A DNA stretch of 64,000 nt, from the NCBI RefSeq assembly GCF_003601925.1, contig NZ_QZWH01000004.1, forward strand, positions 1 to 64,000, read 5' to 3'. Made by a program: the position numbers and the translations under genes. Position 1 is the stretch's first letter. Each line of letters starts with the position of its first letter. Shown piece by piece: positions 60,901-64,000 of this stretch. The DNA comes from Buttiauxella izardii. GTDB taxonomy: Bacteria; Pseudomonadota; Gammaproteobacteria; Enterobacterales; Enterobacteriaceae. Below the pieces are notes generated by a model. The model searched no databases. It was given only the letters and a program-made list of their open reading frames with translations, and was not told the DNA's origin.

Positions 60901-63900
60901 CACGCTGCTGCCCTGGATCAGCATGTTGTTCCCGGCAGACATCGTCACGTTTTCCCCGTCTAGCTGGCTGCCCACTGCCGTCTGGTTGCTGAAGCTGTTG
61001 CGGTCTACGGTGGTGGTTTTCGAGGTCATACTGCTGCTGCCGGTCTGCTTCGTGTACTGGTCGAAGCTGTCGGTGGCCGTGCCGTTGACGATGTTCAGGT
61101 CGTGACCCGCCTGCACGGTCAGTTGCTCGCCTGCGGAAATATTCCCCGCCGTGATATTCACGTCGTGCCCTGCGCCCATCGCCACATCGCCCGCCCCCTG
61201 AATGGAGGTGCCCATTTGCATGCTCTGCGAGCGGCTCAGGGTGTCGTCCTGCCCCCAGCTCAGGTTGTCATGGCTTCCCGTAGTAACGGTGCTCAGGTTC
61301 AGATTATTCCCCGCCACAATGGTGGTCTGGCTGTTGCTGCCGCTGTTGGCGATTTGCGCACCCGTCAGGTTCACGTCGCGCCCGGCCTGCACGCCGAGGA
61401 AGCCGCCGTCGTTGCTCACCGACAGACTGCCGATGCGGTCAACGCTGGTGCGGCCAAAATCGCCGCCGACGCTGGTGGCGCTGCGCGTGGTGGTGGTGAC
61501 GTTAATGTCACGCCCGGCCATAGCCAGCAGGCTGTCGCCGCCTTTAATGTTGCCGCCAATATTGTTGATATCGGTGCGTGCCTGCAGCGCCACATCGTTG
61601 CCGCTGATGATGCCGCCGAGGTTATTGATGTTGTTCGCCAGTATCTGCGTGCTCTCTTTCGCGCTGATACGCCCGCTGTTGGTCAGGTCGCCACTCAGGT
61701 TAAGGTTGACGTTTTTACCTGCCAGCAGTGCGCCGCTGCCGTCCAGATCACCTGGTTTGACCTTCGCGTACACCTGCGGCACCAGTACCTGTTGCGTGCT
61801 GCCGTCCGGCAGTTGCACGGTCTGCGTCACCATCCAGACGATGTCGCTGGTCAGCGCGCTCATCTGCTCCGGTGTCAGCGCCACGCCCGGTTTCAGGCCC
61901 CATTTCTGGCCGAAGGCAATGCCGTTATCCATCAGCATTTTATACTGTTCTTCGTCACTGGAAGTGCCACCGAGATAGCGCTGGCCGGTCAGTGCCACCA
62001 CCTGTTCGCGGATCAGCCGTTGCTCATAGAAGCCGTCGCCGAGGCGCTTCTGGATGTTGTTCGGATCGGTGATAAACGCCTGCATCATGTAGTCGGAACT
62101 CATCCACAGCTTCTGATTGGTGAAGCGCGGGTCGGTTTCGACCAGGTACGGGCTGTTGCTCTCCGGGTGCGATTTAAACAGGCTGTTGTCCGGAATGCGC
62201 GTGTTTGGGCCGACCATGCGAATAACTTCGCTACCGCCGGGTTGCGCCACTTCAAAAGTTTTGCCTGGCGACAAGTTACCCACGGATGGGATCGTCACCG
62301 CCCCCACAGGATCGGTGGAAACAGCGCCCGCGCCGTTCGGCCCGGCGATATCACTCAGGCTGAGGCTACCCGCACCCTGAATGCTGCCGCTCACCGACGT
62401 ATCCTGATGCGCATCCACCGTCAGGCCGCTGCCCGTAATCTGGCTGTGATCGGCCACGGTGCTGGAGTTCAGGCTGATGGCCTGAATGATCGCTGGTGGC
62501 GTGTAATCTGAAACGCTAACTTTTGGGGAATCACCGCCTTTGCTCTGCTTGCGGGTGTAGCGCGTTGAAGTCCCGTCATCGATGATTTTGCGCTCGCCGT
62601 TCACTTCCACGTTATTGAGGTTGGCGGCGTTAATGTTGAGGTTGTTCCCCGCGACGATCTGGCTCTTGTCGTTAAGCACATTCCCGGCGTTGATGGTGAG
62701 GTTGCCGCCCGCAATAATCTGCCCGGGGTCGCTTTCCAGCACGCGATCTTCGGTGATGGTGCGCGTGTAGTCAAAGTGGGTGAACTTGTCGCCAGCGGTG
62801 TTGTGGCAAAGCACGCCTTCGATACAGATGATCCAGGTTTCATCTTTGTAGATGCTGATGTCGTAGTCGTTATCGTTGTAAAGCTGGCTGCCCAGGCGGT
62901 CGACCAGGTATTCGGAGATATGTTCCTGCGAAACCACCACGTTTTCGGTTGTAAAGTGGTCGTTGATGTTGTTGAGCGTGGCAACGTTGAGCGTCATGTT
63001 GCCTGCGGATTCAATCGTTGCGCTGTGGTTGTTCACCACGCCCGCCTGCCCGGTGGCAAGCCAGTCGCTGTTCAGGCTCCCGCCGAGGAACAGGTTCCCG
63101 TCGCTGTAAATCAGTGCGTGGTCGCTGTTGTTAAGCGTGCCAACGCCGATGTCCAGTTGTTGGCGAGCGGCGATAGTGGCGGCGGTGCCATTCTCGGCGC
63201 TGTTGTTAAGGGTGCGAGCGTCAATCGCTAGCCAGTCACCGTAAATGCGCCCGGAGCCAATATTATTGAGCGTCTGCGCGGTGAGCCTGGTGTCGTAGCC
63301 GTCCAGCAAACCACGGTTGGTGAGCGTACCCGTGATGCGCAAATCCAGCGTGCCCGCACTCAGCTCGCCGTCAACGGTGTTGTTAAGCGATGCGGCATTC
63401 AGCGTAAAAGTATCGCCCGCCTGCATTAAGTTCTGGTTGGTGACGCTGCCCGTGGTGGTGAAATCCAGATTGCCATTGGCCTGAATGGTGGCGGTGTTGG
63501 TGAAGTCACTGGCTAGCGTCAGCGACATATCGCCCAGCGAAAGCAGTTTACCGTCGCCTGTCAGGCTGCTGCTGGTGATGCCCAGCGCCTCGCCCGCTTC
63601 GATATCACCCTGGCTGTTGAGCACTGCGGCGGCGTGGATCTGCGCCTGATCCATGGCGGTGATCAGACCATTACGGTTATCCAGATCGCCCGCCAGGTTC
63701 AGCACCAAATCCTCGTTCGCCAGAATGTCGCCGTTTTGGTTGTTGAGGGCGTCAGCATTCACGGTGATATTACCGCCCTGAATCCCCATCGATGTGTCGC
63801 TGCTGTGGGTGTTCTGGTTGAGAACCTGCGCGGCATTCATCCACACCTGTTGCGCGCTTTGGATCAGCCCTGCGGTGTTGTCGATCACTTTGCTGGCGGC

Positions 63901-64000
63901 ATTCAGCGCCATATCGCCCAGCGCCTGAAGTGCGCCGTGCTGGTTGTTGATGCCGGAGGTGGTCAGAGTCAGGTCGCTTTTCCCGGCGACCTGCCCGTTG
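57970..64000 (-). CDS. cdiA: CdiA-type filamentous haemagglutinin/contact-dependent toxin, 5' end beyond the window
   Basis: A protein of more than 2000 residues whose frame runs through the right edge (NGQVAGKSDLTLTTSGINNQ precedes the first in-window Met), so the TPS secretion domain and cdiB lie outside. The visible part is a beta-helical chain of haemagglutinin repeats (for example AGNNLNLSTVTTGSHDNLSW). Then comes a pretoxin region ending in VENN at 58623-58612, about 217 residues from the end. The C-terminal toxin domain has hydrophobic glycine-rich stretches (AWPLLPGAAATTSLIGGGAN, YWTGALTAGTGVWGTMGVNA, GAISGVASGLGYGVGKLV) and ends in EKLKGNGK. Membrane-active toxicity is suggested by this and by the membrane immunity protein. 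CdiA is expected at the cell surface, delivering this domain to neighbours. Confidence 0.85.
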   Translation of the reverse strand, partial: NGQVAGKSDLTLTTSGINNQHGALQALGDMALNAASKVIDNTAGLIQSAQQVWMNAAQVLNQNTHSSDTSMGIQGGNITVNADALNNQNGDILANEDLVLNLAGDLDNRNGLITAMDQAQIHAAAVLNSQGDIEAGEALGITSSSLTGDGKLLSLGDMSLTLASDFTNTATIQANGNLDFTTTGSVTNQNLMQAGDTFTLNAASLNNTVDGELSAGTLDLRITGTLTNRGLLDGYDTRLTAQTLNNIGSGRIYGDWLAIDARTLNNSAENGTAATIAARQQLDIGVGTLNNSDHALIYSDGNLFLGGSLNSDWLATGQAGVVNNHSATIESAGNMTLNVATLNNINDHFTTENVVVSQEHISEYLVDRLGSQLYNDNDYDISIYKDETWIICIEGVLCHNTAGDKFTHFDYTRTITEDRVLESDPGQIIAGGNLTINAGNVLNDKSQIVAGNNLNINAANLNNVEVNGERKIIDDGTSTRYTRKQSKGGDSPKVSVSDYTPPAIIQAISLNSSTVADHSQITGSGLTVDAHQDTSVSGSIQGAGSLSLSDIAGPNGAGAVSTDPVGAVTIPSVGNLSPGKTFEVAQPGGSEVIRMVGPNTRIPDNSLFKSHPESNSPYLVETDPRFTNQKLWMSSDYMMQAFITDPNNIQKRLGDGFYEQRLIREQVVALTGQRYLGGTSSDEEQYKMLMDNGIAFGQKWGLKPGVALTPEQMSALTSDIVWMVTQTVQLPDGSTQQVLVPQVYAKVKPGDLDGSGALLAGKNVNLNLSGDLTNSGRISAKESTQILANNINNLGGIISGNDVALQARTDINNIGGNIKGGDSLLAMAGRDINVTTTTRSATSVGGDFGRTSVDRIGSLSVSNDGGFLGVQAGRDVNLTGAQIANSGSNSQTTIVAGNNLNLSTVTTGSHDNLSWGQDDTLSRSQSMQMGTSIQGAGDVAMGAGHDVNITAGNISAGEQLTVQAGHDLNIVNGTATDSFDQYTKQTGSSSMTSKTTTVDRNSFSNQTAVGSQLDGENVTMSAGNNMLIQGSSVAGSQDVNLIAGNNLTVTTATEQHDELHLHQEKKTGLSGTGGIGISYGTNDLKTTDTVTSLTSAGSTVGSINGDVNMVAGNGLTIKGSDVLAGNNIALQGKQVDILAADNDSSSKHTVEQSSSGLTLALSGAVGSAINQAVTSANTANKESSSNGRMAALDGVKAALSGAQAYQASELAQANGSEGSMIGVNLSYGSQSSKSEQTQTNHDSQGSTIQAGKNLSINATGTDINVQGSQIKAGNDITLDAARDVNLVSAENTHQLEGKNESQGGSVGVGINFGSGANGISVNASVNKGKGSETGNGTTHTETTLDAGNHLTINSGRDTTLTGAQISGDKVTLDVGRNLTLTSEKDSDQYDSKQQNGSTGGSVSMGGGSGSVNISKDKMHSDYNAVQEQTGIFAGSGGFDITVGEHTQLNGAVISSTGSEDKNRLDTGTLGFSNIDNHAEFSVEHQSAGISSSGSVGDQFLGNMANGLLVGAGSEGSADSTTKSAVSGGTIVIREKDKQTQNVDDLSRDVANANPGLDTIFDKEKEQRRLQEIQAIGEIGSQAADVVRTQGQIEATKAANEKMKNVSPEERRAAEAQWAKENPEKAPKAGDIDKLIYQNAYNDAFSQSDYGTGGSIQQGLQAATAAIQGLAGGDMTKALAGGAAPYLAEVIHDMTTDPVTGKVNTEANLMAHAVVGAVLAEMQGNSGFAGASGAAMGEYIAQQLYPDIPRDKLTEEQKQTITALSTLAAGIAGGVISDSSAGAVAGAQAGKNAVENNNLASVLAAAEANKPGTAEKWQEQQQAAIKEACSGGTPISCETAVAAMGSALAWPLLPGAAATTSLIGGGANAGIGYLINGEINPNDVILAYWTGALTAGTGVWGTMGVNAISGGTSSYLKGDDPLKGGAISGVASGLGYGVGKLVELPLDKVLNPMKPWQDWIWVDFGMGISKPLPINPLPGAFGNAGASLGTETINDQVGKVDVEKLKGNGK
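57973..58623 (-). other. VENN-delimited CdiA C-terminal toxin region
   Basis: From VENN to the last residue is 217 amino acids. The first part has a cysteine pair (KEACSGGTPISC), characteristic of pretoxin modules, and the rest is the presumed toxin. The VENN junction (58606-58623) is where cdiA-CT/cdiI cassettes recombine; the orphan cassette carries an almost identical junction at 57706-57723. Confidence 0.65.

Noticed and set aside
58400-63231. Long plus-strand frames opposite cdiA (up to 469 codons at 61102-62511)
   Set aside because: These are antisense shadows of the repetitive, GC-rich haemagglutinin repeats; cdiA itself has clear domain structure on the minus strand.

Overview
The window is chromosomal DNA from a member of the Enterobacteriaceae. 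The order rpoS-nlpD-pcm-surE-truD-ispF-ispD-ftsB-ygbE-cysC-cysN-cysD-iap, then cysH-cysI-cysJ-queD-ygcNOPQRSUW-yqcE-ygcE-queE, then eno-pyrG-mazG-relA-rlmD-barA-gudD-gudX-gudP is the backbone known from Escherichia coli, and protein lengths agree with E. coli to within a few residues. The genus is not resolved. Something in the Enterobacter/Kluyvera/Buttiauxella range would fit, but that is a guess from protein similarity recalled from memory.

Layout. 1-480: GC-rich, hairpin-rich DNA with no convincing gene. 0.5-10.4 kb: stationary-phase sigma factor, cell division and cell-wall accessory genes, isoprenoid genes and sulfate-activation genes, all on the minus strand. 10.7-11.8 kb: iap. 11.8-19.0 kb: an accessory block in the place where E. 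coli K-12 keeps its CRISPR-Cas locus. It encodes a cytoplasmic oligo-uronate lyase of the PL17/heparinase II-III type, a GntR/FCD repressor, a DEH-reductase-like SDR, a sodium/solute symporter and a D-mannonate dehydratase. An operator-like palindrome, TWGTNNNACTA, recurs at its promoters. 19.0-23.4 kb: cysHIJ. 23.7-34.8 kb: queD and the ygc/yqcE cluster, a poorly understood catabolic system with its own electron-transfer flavoprotein. 34.9-39.2 kb: queE, then an inserted YjiH/YjiG/M20-peptidase operon and adhP. 39.4-54.1 kb: eno to gudP. mazEF is absent; an interspersed repeat lies between mazG and relA. 54.1-64.0 kb: an AT-rich accessory region with a SymE-like remnant, a lipoprotein, an Ail/OmpX-type outer-membrane protein, and a contact-dependent inhibition (CDI) locus whose cdiA runs off the right edge.

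Most interesting points. (1) The divergent ygcW and yqcE operons both start with a leader carrying the same sequence, TTACTAGAGAC then GAGAAAAGTA, built into an intrinsic terminator with an eight-T run. The neighbouring gene ygcP encodes a GlpP-family antiterminator. This looks like a paired, possibly undescribed, RNA-based attenuation switch, with two CRP-like sites between the leaders. (2) The uronate-catabolic cluster has a self-consistent set of predicted GntR operators. (3) Downstream of cdiA/cdiI lies an orphan toxin/immunity module whose junction matches the cdiA VENN junction at 17 of 18 bases, followed by a frameshifted gene that may be a dead immunity gene and, further on, a SymE remnant.

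How the genes work together. CysDNC and CysHIJ form the assimilatory sulfate pathway split around the accessory block. QueD and QueE belong to one queuosine precursor pathway. The YgcW/YgcU oxidoreductases probably pass electrons through YgcQR to YgcN/YgcO and the quinone pool, with YgcE as a sugar kinase and YgcS/YqcE as importers. GudPXD imports and dehydrates D-glucarate. CdiA, CdiI and the orphan module serve competition between neighbouring cells.
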